Of a stretch of DNA of 64,000 bases, positions 23,756-35,241 are shown in pieces. Origin of the DNA: Lomentospora prolificans (lineage: Eukaryota > Ascomycota > Sordariomycetes > Microascales > Microascaceae); the NCBI GenBank assembly GCA_029532625.1, contig JARFXM010000007.1:1364001-1428000 (forward strand). Reading direction: 5' to 3'. Made by a program: the position numbers and the translations under genes. The notes below the pieces were generated by a model that did not search any database, had not been told where the DNA came from, and worked only from the letters and a program-made list of their open reading frames with translations. Every line of letters begins with the position of its first letter. The stretch's first letter is position 1.

Positions 23756-24368
23756 TCAACTCTTCTTGACGTTCTCCATCCACTCCTTCGTCCCCTTTGC
23801 ACCCTCATGAGCCTTCCTGAACAACCCTCTCTCCCACTCGTCTAGCCCCCTGAGGAAATCCTCACCAACACCACCCACTGGCATTTCGTCGCCCACTTTG
23901 CCAGCATGCAACCCCACCTCGGCCGCTCTGGTCACAAACGTTTTCCTCAACACCTCCGCCAGCTCTTTGTCCTCGAAGAGATCGAGCATGCGCGTGCCAA
24001 GTCCGTAGAAATGGGCGCTCTGGTCACGAAGAGGCACGGAGCGAGGATCGGCCTTGAGGGCTTGCACGACCTCTCCCGATAGCGCGGCGGGCGGGCTCAT
24101 GGTGACGGGAGGCTTGGAGTCCTCGCCGGCCGAGGAGATGGCGAGCATTTCGGCGAGCCAGAGCGGGAGGGAGAGATTCGTGCCCGCTTTGAGGGGCTGG
24201 GTTGGGTTGTTGTCGAGGTGGCCGAGGTCGGGGATGTCGATTTCGAATTTGCAGGGAACTTTCTGGACGCGCATTGTTAGTTGCTGGAGTGTTCGTGTTG
24301 GGGATGAATTGAGGGCGAGGGTGTACCTCTGCCTCCGTGAGGATCGCGTCTATATCGTAGTACGACAT
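23756..24368 (-). CDS. PSF3: GINS complex subunit Psf3 (DNA replication)
   Basis: Two minus-strand exons, 24368-24327 and 24262-23756, give 182 aa; the 64-nt intron is phase 0 after codon 14. The N-terminus MSYYDIDAIL is typical of Psf3, which starts with a short helix-forming YYDIDDIL element. It continues KVPCKFEIDIPDLG, then LKAGTNLSLPLWLAEML, the conserved B-domain to A-domain transition, and a helical C-terminal part with HFYGLGTRML. Psf3 is one of four GINS subunits (Sld5, Psf1-3) that with Cdc45 and Mcm2-7 form the CMG replicative helicase in the nucleus. The length matches fungal orthologues. An ACGCG core, the heart of MBF cell-cycle sites, lies about 100 bp upstream near 24471; its relevance is inference. 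It is divergent from SOD2. Confidence 0.92.
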
Positions 24369-25016
24369 TGCGGATGGCTATAGGGACTATTTCAAAAATG
24401 AGGTGATAGAGGGAGAGTAGAAATACCCCGAACGGCACAAAAGATCGAAAGCCGGGAGAAGAACTGTCTGACGCGCGACAGTGGGCAAGTATCATGTCCC
24501 ACTACCACCACCACGATTGCGGGGTGAAAACCGCGCGGGCTCGCACTCTGGATCGTGTGTGGATCGCCTGGTCAAGCCCCCATGTACAGCTTGCGCCACG
24601 ACAATCCCCACCAACTAGCCACAGTACCTCAAGACACGCTAAAAACATGTGTTGAGCCGGGTACCGAGCATTGCCGCGGAGAAAAGCTACGGATGCCACG
24701 GCGGAACAGTGAAGTCATCCAGGATTATGAAAGCTCAACTCCAACTTGATGCAGTCTCGGTAACGAAATCCTCTGGGCCGTGACGACATTTCGCCCACCT
24801 TCTCCCCCCTTCTTTCACCTATCATCAGTTGATTGTCAACATATCCAATCGACCATTCCTTGCCATCACAGGCTTTATCCCAGCTGATTTTAGTTCCAAT
24901 TGATACCACGGTATGCGATTTGGATCCTTCAACGCTCTTGACGAGCTGTCCTAGCTGAAAACCTGCCGCTAACATTTTTAATCGGCCCATAGTTTCCCGC
25001 GATCAGATACCCAAAG
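24369..25016. other. Divergent intergenic region between PSF3 and SOD2
   Basis: About 650 bp holds both promoters. No separate gene is seen; the minus-strand frame at 24715-24990 has no recognisable family. An ACGCG core sits at about 24471 on the PSF3 side. Confidence 0.5.
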
Positions 25017-25978
25017 ATGTCCTCCTCTCTCCTCCGAACCACCCCGGCGCTCCGCGCTGCCCTCAGGACTGGCGCCGCCAGGCCCGTTGCTGCTCTCGCT
25101 GGCACCAGTTTCGTCCGCGGAAAGGCCACTCTTCCCGATCTCCCATGTGAGTATTGTCGTGATGCTCTCCTTCCCCCCTACATTAGCTGCGAGGAGGTCC
25201 AGCTCGAAACGTCAGCAGACCTCGGCTCGCCCAACCATCCTACATGGCATCGGCGGGCTAAGCTCTCGGCATATTGAGTCGCCATCGGAGAATGTGTCGG
25301 GAATTTGGACTAATTGAAATCAGTGGGATGCTAACCGACTATCGCCCATACTAGATGACTACAATGCGCTCGAACCCTACATCAGCGCCAAGATCATGGA
25401 GCTCCACCACTCCAAGCACCACCAGACCTACGTAAACGGCTTCAATACTGCCCTACAGACCGTCCTCGACGCCAAGTCCAGCGGTGACTTCACCAAGGCC
25501 GCAGCGCAGGCTCCCCTCATCAACTTCCATGGTGGTGGCCACTTGAACCACTCTCTCTTCTGGGAGAACCTTGCCCCCAGCAGCCGTGATGGTGGTGGCG
25601 AGCCCAGCGGTGCTCTCAAGGTACGTTCCTATCCTTCCGTCATGTGCTTCCTTGCTGGTGCTAATGCACATCTCACAGTCCGCTATCAACGAGGACTTTG
25701 GCTCCTTCGACGCTCTCCGGAAGGAGGTCAATACCGCCCTTGCCGGCATTCAGGGCAGCGGGTGGGCCTGGCTCGTGAAGGACAAGACCACCGGCACTCT
25801 CAGCGTCGTCACCCGCGCTAATCAGGACCCCATCACTGGTAACCTCGCCCCTCTCATGGGTATTGACGCCTGGGAGCACGCTTACTACCTCCAGTACGAG
25901 AACCGCAAGGCCGAGTACTTTGACGCCATTTGGAACGTCATCAACTGGAAGACTGTTGCCCAGAGATTCGAGAAGTAA
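25017..25978 (+). CDS. SOD2: Mitochondrial Mn superoxide dismutase
   Basis: Three exons, 25017-25146, 25355-25620 and 25679-25978, give 231 aa. The first intron is long (208 nt), the second 58 nt. Residues 1-36 form an Arg/Ala-rich, acid-free mitochondrial presequence ending before KATLPDLPYDY, the usual mature start. The four metal ligands are visible: His61 in LHHSKHH, His109 in GGGHLNHSLFW, and Asp195 and His199 in DAWEHAYY. The GGGHLNH and DAWEHAYYLQY signatures identify the Mn/Fe-SOD family, and the fungal context with presequence indicates the matrix Mn enzyme, which converts superoxide to H2O2 and O2. The length fits. The genomic frame reads through introns in places, so exon joins are needed to see the protein. 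Confidence 0.96.
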
Positions 25979-27021
25979 GGAGGGAAGCAGATTATTCCCG
26001 ACTGTTTGTGAAGAGGCGTGTACATTAGGCGACGTTGGCTACATCTGACGATGTAGTACGATTATTTGAAATATGAAGATACATACAGGATGTGGTTCTA
26101 GATTTCTCGTTTAGTGGCAACTCTGTGAGCTTAATCCTCGGCAGGCGGGGCATGTTTAGGGCCTTCCATAGAGTTCAAGCCCCCAGTGAGCGTAGAAGAT
26201 CAGCCCATCAGGTGTACCTTTCGAAGAGATCGTGATTTGCATGAAAGAATAAAGAGGCCTCTCGGGCGCTTATCTTCGGTTTACCCCTTGACGACACCTG
26301 ACATCAATCATGTCACCACGATCTTTGTATTCTTTTGCCTTTTGAGACCGGGGCCAGCGAGGCGTTTTAAAGTATGGGTACAGACGCGGACCGTCAATCC
26401 GGGGTTAGTGAGAGGCCACTCAGTCTCCTAACCTGGCCACCCCAACCTTATGCCCGCTCACTTCATCTGTCAACCATCGAGACTTGCAGCTGGTAAGGGT
26501 TCCGGCCACCTGCAGGTTAAACGTGGTTTCAACGAATCATGGTAGATGTAATATAATGATGAGCATATCAACGTGCATTTGTGATCCAATCACCAAAGAA
26601 GGAGAGGAAAAAAGAGAAGGGAAGAAAAAAAGAAAGAAAAAAAGAATCCCGTCACCGACGATCCTTGCGCGCGTAACCTGGACTTTGATTGCTTAATCTT
26701 TGGAGCTGAAGATGAGGAGGAAATGGCTGGTTGCTGGATGAGGCTGGTGACTCAGAGGCCAGCAGCATGTTATTACCAACTATGCCCATAAAAGCCCGCT
26801 ATCGCTCCAACCAAAAAATTTACCGCGCCGAAAAAAGGAAGAAAAAAAAGTTCAACGAATGGGACAGAGATAACAAAAATTCCTCGCACATCTCCATCTA
26901 GTCACCACCTCTCCTCAACTGCGCTCTAACCTATCAATTGGATTCTACTCGTTTGTTCCCAGTGATCGGAACCATCCACTAGCTCCCAATTGTTCAATTC
27001 ACTTGTAACTGCGCATTCAAG
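25979..27021. other. Intergenic; promoter of the argininosuccinate lyase gene
   Basis: No gene is seen. A purine-rich AG/A tract lies at about 26602-26645 and A-runs near 26815-26850. A TGACTCA site occurs 268 bp before the ASL start codon (listed separately). Confidence 0.5.
26748..26754. promoter_or_regulatory. TGACTCA, Gcn4/CPC1-type site upstream of ARG4
   Basis: An exact TGACTCA lies upstream of an arginine-biosynthesis gene. This is the optimum binding sequence of the bZIP activator of general amino-acid control (Gcn4 in yeast, CPC1/CpcA in filamentous fungi), and ARG4 orthologues are classical targets. Placement and identity fit; function is inferred. Confidence 0.55.
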
Positions 27022-28507
27022 ATGGCCTCAGAGAAGCCTCAGGGTAACATGCTGTGGGGAGGTCGCTTCACAGGTACGAATGCGGAATTTGCTCCTATCG
27101 CACGCTCGCTGCTACTTGCGATCCTCAAGGATACGCGCTAATCTGATTCCCTCTCATATAGGCGGCCTCGACCCCCTCATGGTTGCTTACAACGAGTCCA
27201 TCTACTTCGACCGTGTCCTCCACAAGCAGGACATCCTCGGCAGCATCGCCTTTGCCCGTGCCAACGCCAAGTCCGGCATCATCTCCCGCGAAGAGTTCGG
27301 GAAGCTCGAAAAGGGCCTCCTTGCCGTAGAGAAGGAGTGGGAGGAAGGCACCTTCGAGATCAAGCCTGGCGTAGACGAGGATATCCACACTGCCAACGAG
27401 CGCAGGCTGGGCGAGATCATTGGTAAGGACGTTGCGGGGAAGCTACACACCGGCCGTAGTAGGAACGAGCAGATCGCGACGGATATGCGTATGTGGTTGA
27501 GGGATGAGCTTAGGAAGTTGGAGACTTTCCTCGCGAGCTTCCTCAACGTTATCGCGAACAGGGCGGAGCAGGAGGTCGAGTACGTCATGCCTGGGTATAC
27601 CCATCTCCAGAGGGCGCAGCCTATCAGGTGGAGCCACTGGATGCTTTCATATGGATTCCAGTTTGCTAGCGACCTGGAAAGGTTGAGGGAGGTCATCAAG
27701 AGGGTCAACAGGAGCCCCCTCGGCCTCGGTGCGCTTGCGGGTAACCCTTTCAACATTGACCGTGAGATGATGGCCAAGGAGCTTGGCTTCGAGGGTTTGA
27801 TCTGGAACTCTATGGGCGGTGTAGCCGACCGTGACTTCGTCGCCGAGACCATGCAGTGGGGCTCCATGCTTATGCTCCACATTTCCCGCTGGGCGGAAGA
27901 TCTCATCATCTACTCCTCTGGCGAGTTTGGCTTCGTCCGCCTCTCCGATGCCTACTCTACCGGCAGCTCCCTCATGCCCCAGAAGAAGAACCCCGACAGT
28001 CTCGAGCTCCTCCGAGGAAAGGCCGGCCGTACTATGGGTCACGTTGTTGGCCTCATGACGACGCTCAAGGGCCTGCCCAGCACCTACAACAAGGACCTCC
28101 AGGAGAGCGTTGAGCCCATGCTCGACCATATCAAGACCGTCGGCGACAGCATCCAGATTGCGGAGGGCGTCCTCGCGACGCTAGCGGTCCAGCCCGAGAA
28201 GATGCGCGCGGCGCTCGACCCCTTCATGTTGGCGACAGATCTTGCCGACTACCTCGTCCGCAAGGGCGTGCCGTTCCGCGAGACCCACCACATTTCTGGC
28301 CGCTGCGTGGCTCTCTCCGAGCAGACCGGTACCCCCATGAATGAGCTCACGTACGAGCAGTTCAAGAACATTGACGAGAGGTTTGGCGAGGATATCAAGA
28401 ACGTGTTTAGCTACGACAAGAGCGTCGAGATGAGGGCGGCCAAGGGAGGCACTAGCACTTCGAGCGTCCTTGAGCAGGTCAAGGTGTTGAAGGCGATGCT
28501 CGAGTAA
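27022..28507 (+). CDS. ARG4: Argininosuccinate lyase
   Basis: Two exons, 27022-27073 and 27162-28507, give 465 aa with an 88-nt phase-1 intron just after the conserved GGRF. The start is the ATG in CAAGATGG giving MASEKPQGNMLWGGRFTGG; the longer upstream open frame only exists by reading through the intron. The protein belongs to the fumarase/aspartase superfamily. Visible motifs are TGRSRNEQ (114-121), the catalytic-base region YTHLQRAQP with His165, and the flexible-loop signature GSSLMPQKKNP (285-295) carrying the catalytic Ser. It cleaves argininosuccinate to arginine and fumarate, the last step of arginine synthesis, in the cytosol. The length matches the family (about 460-470). A TGACTCA site upstream suggests general amino-acid control. 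Confidence 0.97.
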
Positions 28508-29480
28508 GGACGGAGTGCACTGATTTGGTGTTTGTTTTTCTCTTCTTGATGACTGTTTAACCTACGGATTTAGGTTGTTTTGGTTCTTGTATGGCAATAG
28601 ATTATGAAAGGGTATCTAAAAAATGGGTTACGATGGGGTTATCTGGGCGGGACTACGGTGCTCTCCTCCCGGAGACACACCCTGCGTTTAGATGGATGTA
28701 GCGTAAATTCAACAGCGCAAAATGGATTACAGCGATGATTGGACACGCGTCTCCTGTATGACTCGACCGCATGCTCTGTGGAAGAAGTACTCGGCATGCC
28801 GGAAGCGGAAGCGGGGCTAGGCCGGAACGAGGCCGCGAAGCCGTGATCTTCTTCCCCGATTGTGTGGTACATGGATACGGCCGCGCAAGTGTTTGCAAAA
28901 CCCACATGGCCAAGGCATTGTTATTGGTATCATGGGAGCGCGAGACTGTGTTTCACGTTTACCTTAACTGGTCTACATTACATTCCGTAAAGCGATGTCG
29001 GAACATGGTCCGGCGTGTGGGAAAGATGTCAAGATAATCCCTCAGGGGCGCCGGCGTTCGCACATCAGATATTCAAACTGCCTTGTAGATGGGCCGTTTT
29101 GACAGACATTCGCGCCGGATTCGTGATGTGCTCGCCAACTTGTGGAAATCACCAATCACATACATGTCCAGGGGTTGGTCAGTAGTCCAGTGGGACTACT
29201 GATCCTGTGGCGAGATTAGGTATGGTTGTCGAGAATGCCGTTTCTCTAAATTCTGTCAAGGGCATATGCAAGCGCTCACATTATGTCATGAACTAACTAG
29301 ATAGTGGAATGGCGGCCATATCCAAGCTTGCTGACGATGAGATATCAATCGTTAAACACATCCTGCAAACGAACAGGGTGATAGCTGCCGGGACAGGATC
29401 GCGTGATGCTCTCTTTAGAAAATGATGAAATAGTGTTTGTGAAGCTTCTATACATATTACACTGCACAAACATCTCTTGA
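28508..29480. other. Intergenic, no gene recognised
   Basis: The first 100 bases are the 3' region of the ASL gene. The remainder shows short frames in both directions without family resemblance. Confidence 0.45.
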
Positions 29481-29735
29481 GCACGCTGTAAACTAGCTTT
29501 AAGAATTCCAGGGAAGCGGGCCGTCATTTTCACCAAGAACATTCCCCAATACTTGGATGAGAAACGGAAAGGCATCATCTCTTTAACGACAGCTAGTAAC
29601 TCCCTGAATCAAAAGGGAGCCAATGAGCTCACAGGCAGTATGATCGAGTTACTAAGCCAATTTACTGGTGCGGAGGAGTCATTGATAACAGACGCGACCG
29701 CCCATCACGTCTATGGACCAAGAGATGTCGAATGA
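29481..29735 (+). other. Open-frame fragment, possibly part of a lost gene
   Basis: A frame is open from just after a stop at 29478 to a TGA ending 29735 (about 84 codons), entering without an ATG until 29553. It reads like real protein (RAVIFTKNIPQYLDEKRKGI, LTTASNSLNQKGANELTG, MIELLSQFTGAEESL) but I recognise no family. It lies in a gene-poor segment beside an rvt relic, so it may be an exon of a decayed gene. Confidence 0.25.
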
Positions 29736-30230
29736 GCAACATTTGATATTTGTTTTCTTGTTTATAGTCTTCCAATAGCAGAGCTCCACAGGTGGAATCC
29801 CAGCCAGCTAACAGTTATAATATATTGGAAGCAGCGAGTCACGACGTTAAGCATCCTTTCCCCCTTGCTTAACATTGCAATAGCAGGAATACGATCAATT
29901 TCAACTACCTGTCTTACTAATCGATAAATGAAAAATCTTTCCCTGGACTAAGTTGCTTAGTCAATTTTTAGCCTGGGGCCTCACACAGGCGATCGCTAGC
30001 AACAAGGCCTTTACAAATCCGGACCATTGTCAAGAGCTAGAGGAACCTAAATGTCGACGCCACGTATCGGATACACCGACCAAGATGATCTAGATAACTA
30101 GCCATCCATTAATCAAAGATTAGTTGGCTTTAGCTATTAGGAGTAGACTATTAGGAGTAGATACCTATAGTTATTATAGAATGATAATACTCTACTGATT
30201 ATAAACAGTTAAGTTGAGAGAGTAGAAAAG
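29736..30230. other. AT-rich intergenic with a short tandem duplication
   Basis: This segment is clearly more AT-rich than its surroundings. A 14-15-bp unit (CTATTAGGAGTAGA) is duplicated in tandem near 30135-30165. No gene is seen. Confidence 0.5.
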
Positions 30231-30627
30231 TGAGCGAGGATTTCTGACTTCTTATGCCGAGCAGGGAATGGCCGTGCGGGAGCGCAGTCGTGTACTCCGG
30301 CATCGCACGTCCTGTTTGACATGTTCGGCGAGACGGTGCTCTCCGCTCTCGACTTCGCGGTGAACCAGGCCACCTTAGGAAGCGTGTTCTGGCGCGTCAG
30401 CGATGACGCGTGGTTCTGGTCGCCAGAGCACAAGGCCACAGACACATGGAACGTCATCAGCGACTTCACCTCCGCCACCGGCGTCAGGATTGACAAGTTG
30501 AAGATGGGCGCTGTGTGCATCGCCAACAACCTCAACATCATGCTCCCCATCGGCGAGCTTCTCCCCAAAGTTATTATAGGGCTTCCTCAGCCTGCCTCCC
30601 GAGATAGGCCGCTTCGAGACAGACTAG
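30231..30627 (+). pseudogene. Relic of a fungal reverse-transcriptase-like (rvt) gene
   Basis: The frame gives CTPASHVLFDMFGETVL, then LDFAVNQATLG, FWRVSDDAWFWSPEH and MGAVCIANNLN. These blocks resemble the palm region of the single-copy rvt (cellular reverse transcriptase) genes of fungi: TPxSHxLSDxFGE, LDFAVNQ and the catalytic xxDDxWFW. After LPIGELLPK the frame is lost, and the next family block is recovered two bases out of frame as GFLSLPPEIGRFETD followed by TAG (compare the WGFLxLxPxTGRFEID of intact members). Only this ~130-residue piece is visible; intact rvt proteins are several times longer. It is therefore a truncated, frameshifted relic. The family assignment is from memory of the motifs. 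Confidence 0.6.
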
Positions 30628-33600
30628 CTAACCAGGGCCCACAAATTAGAGCAGTGAAGTAGATAGCTATGGAGAAGCCACGCCAGTATGATCGCCGCCA
30701 ACTGTCCATTTCCTCCGACTGCTGCCCGCGCGCTCCTTCTCCCTAACCCCGGGCGCGCTGCAAGCCCGCTACATCGGAGCAGCCGGGGCTCATGCCATGC
30801 ACAACCTGCAAAGCTATGGCAAAGTGGGCAGTATTCAAGAAGGCTTCGTCTATGATTCTTCGAAGCGAGGTCATCTCGGTCCATTATGAGACCGAAAGGA
30901 CAGAACATCCAAAGATACCTAAACCGACGTTATTTTGATCATCGTGCGCTCCCTTAACGCGTCAATGATGATTGATAGAGGCGCTGGGTATCCGCGAGTT
31001 GTGGCACCATCCACTCCTCCTCCGCAGAGGTCCAAGAGTACTTCGACTACTATGCGCCCAAGCTCTTCAATATCAGAGTCTTTCGAAGTGATTAGATGCA
31101 TTACCTAGACAATAAATCAGGTCCCTCCTTCGCCTTCTTATAATGCAAGTTTAGTAGGGTTTTCTGACTTGATGTTGTTGATAATGCCGTTCTTGCCCGC
31201 AAGAGTCCCCCCATATCGTTCGCAGGCCACAAGAGCGAGAAGATGGATATTGCCTTGACTTGCTGTAAAGAACATGGCTTTAGAGACCTGAACGGCATCC
31301 TCAAGCGTCCACATAAGTGACGAAGAGTAAGAAAGTTGTGACAACACGGTCCCTCGAGAAACAATAGCTGACCTCCCCAGGCGAAAAGGCTGGAACAGTG
31401 CGCACACAACTATGCCCAGAAGCTGAGATGCGTCGTTGCTGGCGTGCCAGATGGCGTTGCAGGGGGGCAAAGTGTAAGGTTGACTAAAGTTAGCGCCTGG
31501 TGATTTTAAAGGCCCGGCTGAGCCAGGGGAAAGACGGCTTAGCCACGTGCACGGCTGGCGGTACACGGGACTTGGCGCCCATGGACGGCCCCGGTTCAAA
31601 TCGGTTGGGAATGGATGAGAAGCAGCGAACGGTCCCAGCCATTTCTTAGCCAAGCGAAAAAAAAAAAAAAAACGGAAAAAAGAAAAAAATCCCAACCGGT
31701 TCCATACCTGATGGTGCCAGCAAGTATGTCTATTTGAGGAAGCTGTCTGGTTTTGGGCTGCAGGTGGATGGAAAAATTTAAGGGGGAAAAGGGGAATAGG
31801 AAAGGGTCATTATCCCCGTCAGAAGAGCACAAGGTCCAGAGCACGAGACAGAAGTCTGGGGAATCAGAAAACGGTTTCTTACAAGCCAGACTTTATTTGT
31901 TCGCAAAGCTACAAGGAGCTGGCTCGACCGGGCGGAAAGAGCTTTGGAAGGTTCAATGGAATCCTTCGTCGGTACTCCACAGGTCCCCGGAAGAACCCGA
32001 ATTATCTAACGCTGGGGGAGCGCTCCCTCCCTCAACCAGGCGAGAAGGCCGGGAAATTATCGTAGGCCAAAGTGCGAGTTTCATGCCTTGCCAGGCCGTC
32101 TGTTTGCCCCTGCCTTACTACATCGGCAGAGGCCAGGGCCGTATCGACCCATTCTGTGTTGACCAACTCCGCGGCCCCATCCGCCCTGCTGGGAATTCCC
32201 TAATTCCGACCAGCTTGTGCCTGACAGCCAGCAATACGGATAGCCACGCTGGAACCCTGCTGGTTACTGGGCCCATTTTTAGCAATACTATTGCTTGTTT
32301 TTCTGACACATGCCCCGACCTTGAGGAAATGCCAAATTTTCTAGCACTCCTCGATGATGTTTCTCCGGAGCATTTCCGTTGGAGACGGTCAACGGATGGA
32401 AAACTTCATCGGACGAACGGCGCCGCCACCCCCCGAAAACCTGCTAAACCAGATGCCAGGGCTAGATCGGACGTAGCACATGGTGTTACCACACTGACGC
32501 ACTGATCTTCTTGTACCACGTGTGAGCTGAGGCAGGCAGACAATTCGGCGAGGGTGGACGTCTTGCTTAGATCGGCTGCTGGTTATCGTCCTGTCTAGAT
32601 CGGCTGCTGGTCATCCTCCTGCCCAGACCCTCGCCAAGTTCCAAGGCCAGCCATATGCAACCTAATTCTAGGCTTGGTCTAGCGTGCTTGCGCCCATCTT
32701 TACCCGCTGGAGGGGATGGAGTCTAGACTGCCGAGTCTGAGACAGAAGACCGCACCCATTTACTTGGAGATGGAGAACGACGCAACTAAACTACGATGTA
32801 GGCGTAACAATGAAGTCTTGCAGACGGCTCTGGAACAAACCAGGGCAGCCACGCGTCGAATCGAAGGCGTTAGAGGCTATTAAATGACTTCCGTTCTGAG
32901 TTTAGTCTCCGCCAGTACATCAGGGCCTGTCTTGATGGGACACAGAGACACAATCCCCGACTCAGGGCCTCCACGTCCGGACCCACCGAGCGACCGGCGC
33001 CAAGTCCCACCCGAAATCATCGATGGATAATAATATTGTAACGGACGCGACGAAATCTGCAACTTTCAAATTTGCAAGTCCGCGGAGTTGCTGAATTCAC
33101 TAGTCGTCCCATTCATCCACCACACACGCGAGATTTCACGGCACAAGTGTGGGCGTTGGTTTCTTTCTCGCTTCAGTCATTTGAACATTCCGCCCCCTCT
33201 TAACATACTTCGTTTTTAGGTTTTTCGCCCCGTTCCACACACCCCTGGAACACGCCGAGCCAAGTTTCTTGATTCCAAATGTACTAGGTTTTATTGGAGC
33301 ATCCCTCACCACTGCGACATTTGCTTGGTGAACATGGCGCCATTCTTCGCGCCTGGCCACTGGCCATCCCCTCCATCACAAACCAGTCGGTGTCGGCGTT
33401 CGCCAGCGTACGGCTCCGATGGCCCCAGGAACATGGCGGAGCCAGCTCCACGAAAGGAAATGATTGATTCCAGGATCCTGGGTAAGTACGCAACTATGTG
33501 AACGTGATTGACGTATTGATCGCCGGTGGACAATAATTTCCAAGCCCGGGACAACGGGACGGTGGATTTCGGGGATAAAAGGCCCAGCTTGTGTAAAACT

Positions 33601-33846
33601 CGGAAACTCAATTCCTCTTGCTTTTCCCCTGTGTGCATCACCACTGCAGAGTAACCTTCCAGACCGCAAGACCCCTACACCCGAGATCGTGACAAATCGT
33701 ACATACCGAAACTTTACGGCAGTCTTAGCCCAGACACTATCTGGCAACCTCGCTTTCTTAAACACACCCCTTCTCTCTACCTCCCCTCCAAGAATATATA
33801 AGCAATCTTCCTGCCCGCCTTCACATCACATCTACTTCTTCCCACC
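30628..33846. other. Gene-poor intergenic region and flavohemoglobin promoter
   Basis: No intact gene is found. Around 30.8-31.1 kb short protein-like stretches (MAKWAVFKKASSMILRSEVI; AEVQEYFDYYAPKLFNIR) may be further decayed pieces. The open frame at 31753-32505 has no recognisable domain. A pair of near-identical 14-bp direct repeats (TAGATCGGCTGCTGGT) sits at about 32569 and 32597. The final ~300 bases are the promoter and leader of the flavohemoglobin gene. Confidence 0.45.
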
Positions 33847-35241
33847 ATGTTCTCATCGGCTTCTCGCCTACTTTCCAAACGCACAACACTAGCAACAGCA
33901 ACTCAACAGCCTCTCCACAGGTTCCTCTCCACCACCTCCACCAGAATGGCTCTCACCCAAGCCCAGATCGACATCGTCAAGTCGACCGCTCCCGTCCTGA
34001 AGGAGCACGGCCAGACCATCACCACTTACTTCTACCGCAGCATGCTCGGTGCCCACCCCGAGCTCAAGAACGTCTTCAGCTTGCGCAACCAGCAGACCGG
34101 TGCCCAGCAAAAGGCCCTCGCCGGTGCTGTCCTCGCCTACGCCACTTACATCGATGACCTCCCCAAGCTCCACGCCGCTGTTGAGCGCATCGCTCACAAG
34201 CACGCCGCTCTCTTCATCAAGCCCGAGCAGTATGCCATCGTCGGCGAGCATCTCATGAAGGCCATTGGCGCCGTCCTCGGCGAGGGTCTCACCCCCGAGA
34301 TTGCCGATGCTTGGGGCGTCGCCTACCAGCAGCTTGCTGATGTCTTTATCAACCGCGAGGCTGAACTTTACAAGGTCCCCGGCGAAAACGTCCCCATGGG
34401 CTGGCGCAAGTTCAGGATCTCCAAGAGGGTAGAAGAGACCCCCACCGTCCTTAGCTACTTCCTCGAGCCCGTCGATGGCTTGACCCCGCTTCCCAAGTAC
34501 CTCCCTGGCCAATACATCAGCTTGCAGGTCCCCGTTCCCCAGATCGAGGGCCTTCTCCAGAGCAGGCAGTTTTCGCTTAGTGAGGCCCCGACGCCTGACG
34601 GGAAGTACTACCGCATCTCCGTTAAGCGCGAGTTCACCACTCCCAACGCATCCCTTGAGGACATCGCCTCAGGCAAGATCACCGGGCTTATCTCCAATCT
34701 TCTCCACGACAAGTATAATGAGGGTGACATTGTGGAGCTCTCCCGTCCCCAAGGTGACTTCTTCGTGGAGGTCGCCGACGCCTCCAAGGCTGAGGTCCCC
34801 ATGGTCCTCCTTTCCGCCGGCGTCGGTGTGACTCCCCTCCGTTCCATCCTTGACACCGTCCTCGAGTCAAGCGAGTCCCAGATGAAGACCCGCCCCATCA
34901 GCTGGATCCAGGCCTCGCGCGACAAGACCAACGCCGTTTTCGGAAAGCACATCCAGGAGATCACTGGAGCCCACGACAACGTCAAGGCTAAGATCTTCCT
35001 CGACAAGGTCAGCGAGGCTGATGTCAAAGGTCGCGACTACGACTTTGCGCAGGAGCTCGACCTCAAGGTCCTCGATGCCGAGAAGGACCTATTTGTCAAC
35101 AACAAGGCTGCCGAGTACTACATCTGCGGTCCAGTTGAGTGGATGCTTGGCGTGAGGAAGGCCCTCGAGGAGATGGGTGTCGCCAGGGAGCGCATGAACC
35201 TTGAGCTCTTCGGCACTGGTACCGTCCCCGAGGAGTCTTAA
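33847..35241 (+). CDS. YHB1: Flavohemoglobin (nitric oxide dioxygenase) with mitochondrial-type presequence
   Basis: An intronless gene of 464 aa. Residues 1-33 are Ser/Thr/Arg/Leu-rich without acids, like a mitochondrial presequence; Met34 (33946) begins MALTQAQIDIVK, where shorter cytosolic homologues start. The globin domain (about 36-175) shows Tyr63 (B10) in YFYRSML, Gln87 (E7) in TGAQQKAL and the proximal His119 (F8) in IAHKHAAL, followed by FIKPEQYAIVGEHL. The FAD domain has YLPGQYISL and RQFSLS (240-245). The NAD domain has SAGVGVTPLRSIL (323-335) and YYICGP near the end. It uses NAD(P)H and O2 to turn NO into nitrate, protecting against nitrosative stress. The length without presequence (about 430) is above the bacterial 396, normal for fungi. 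Confidence 0.95.
   Translation: MFSSASRLLSKRTTLATATQQPLHRFLSTTSTRMALTQAQIDIVKSTAPVLKEHGQTITTYFYRSMLGAHPELKNVFSLRNQQTGAQQKALAGAVLAYATYIDDLPKLHAAVERIAHKHAALFIKPEQYAIVGEHLMKAIGAVLGEGLTPEIADAWGVAYQQLADVFINREAELYKVPGENVPMGWRKFRISKRVEETPTVLSYFLEPVDGLTPLPKYLPGQYISLQVPVPQIEGLLQSRQFSLSEAPTPDGKYYRISVKREFTTPNASLEDIASGKITGLISNLLHDKYNEGDIVELSRPQGDFFVEVADASKAEVPMVLLSAGVGVTPLRSILDTVLESSESQMKTRPISWIQASRDKTNAVFGKHIQEITGAHDNVKAKIFLDKVSEADVKGRDYDFAQELDLKVLDAEKDLFVNNKAAEYYICGPVEWMLGVRKALEEMGVARERMNLELFGTGTVPEES

Noticed and set aside
31585..31610. GGTTCAAATC B-box-like sequence
   Set aside because: The T-stem does not pair and no cloverleaf can be drawn.
31753..32505. 250-aa plus-strand ORF
   Set aside because: No recognisable domain, no leader or splice evidence, and composition like the surrounding noncoding DNA.
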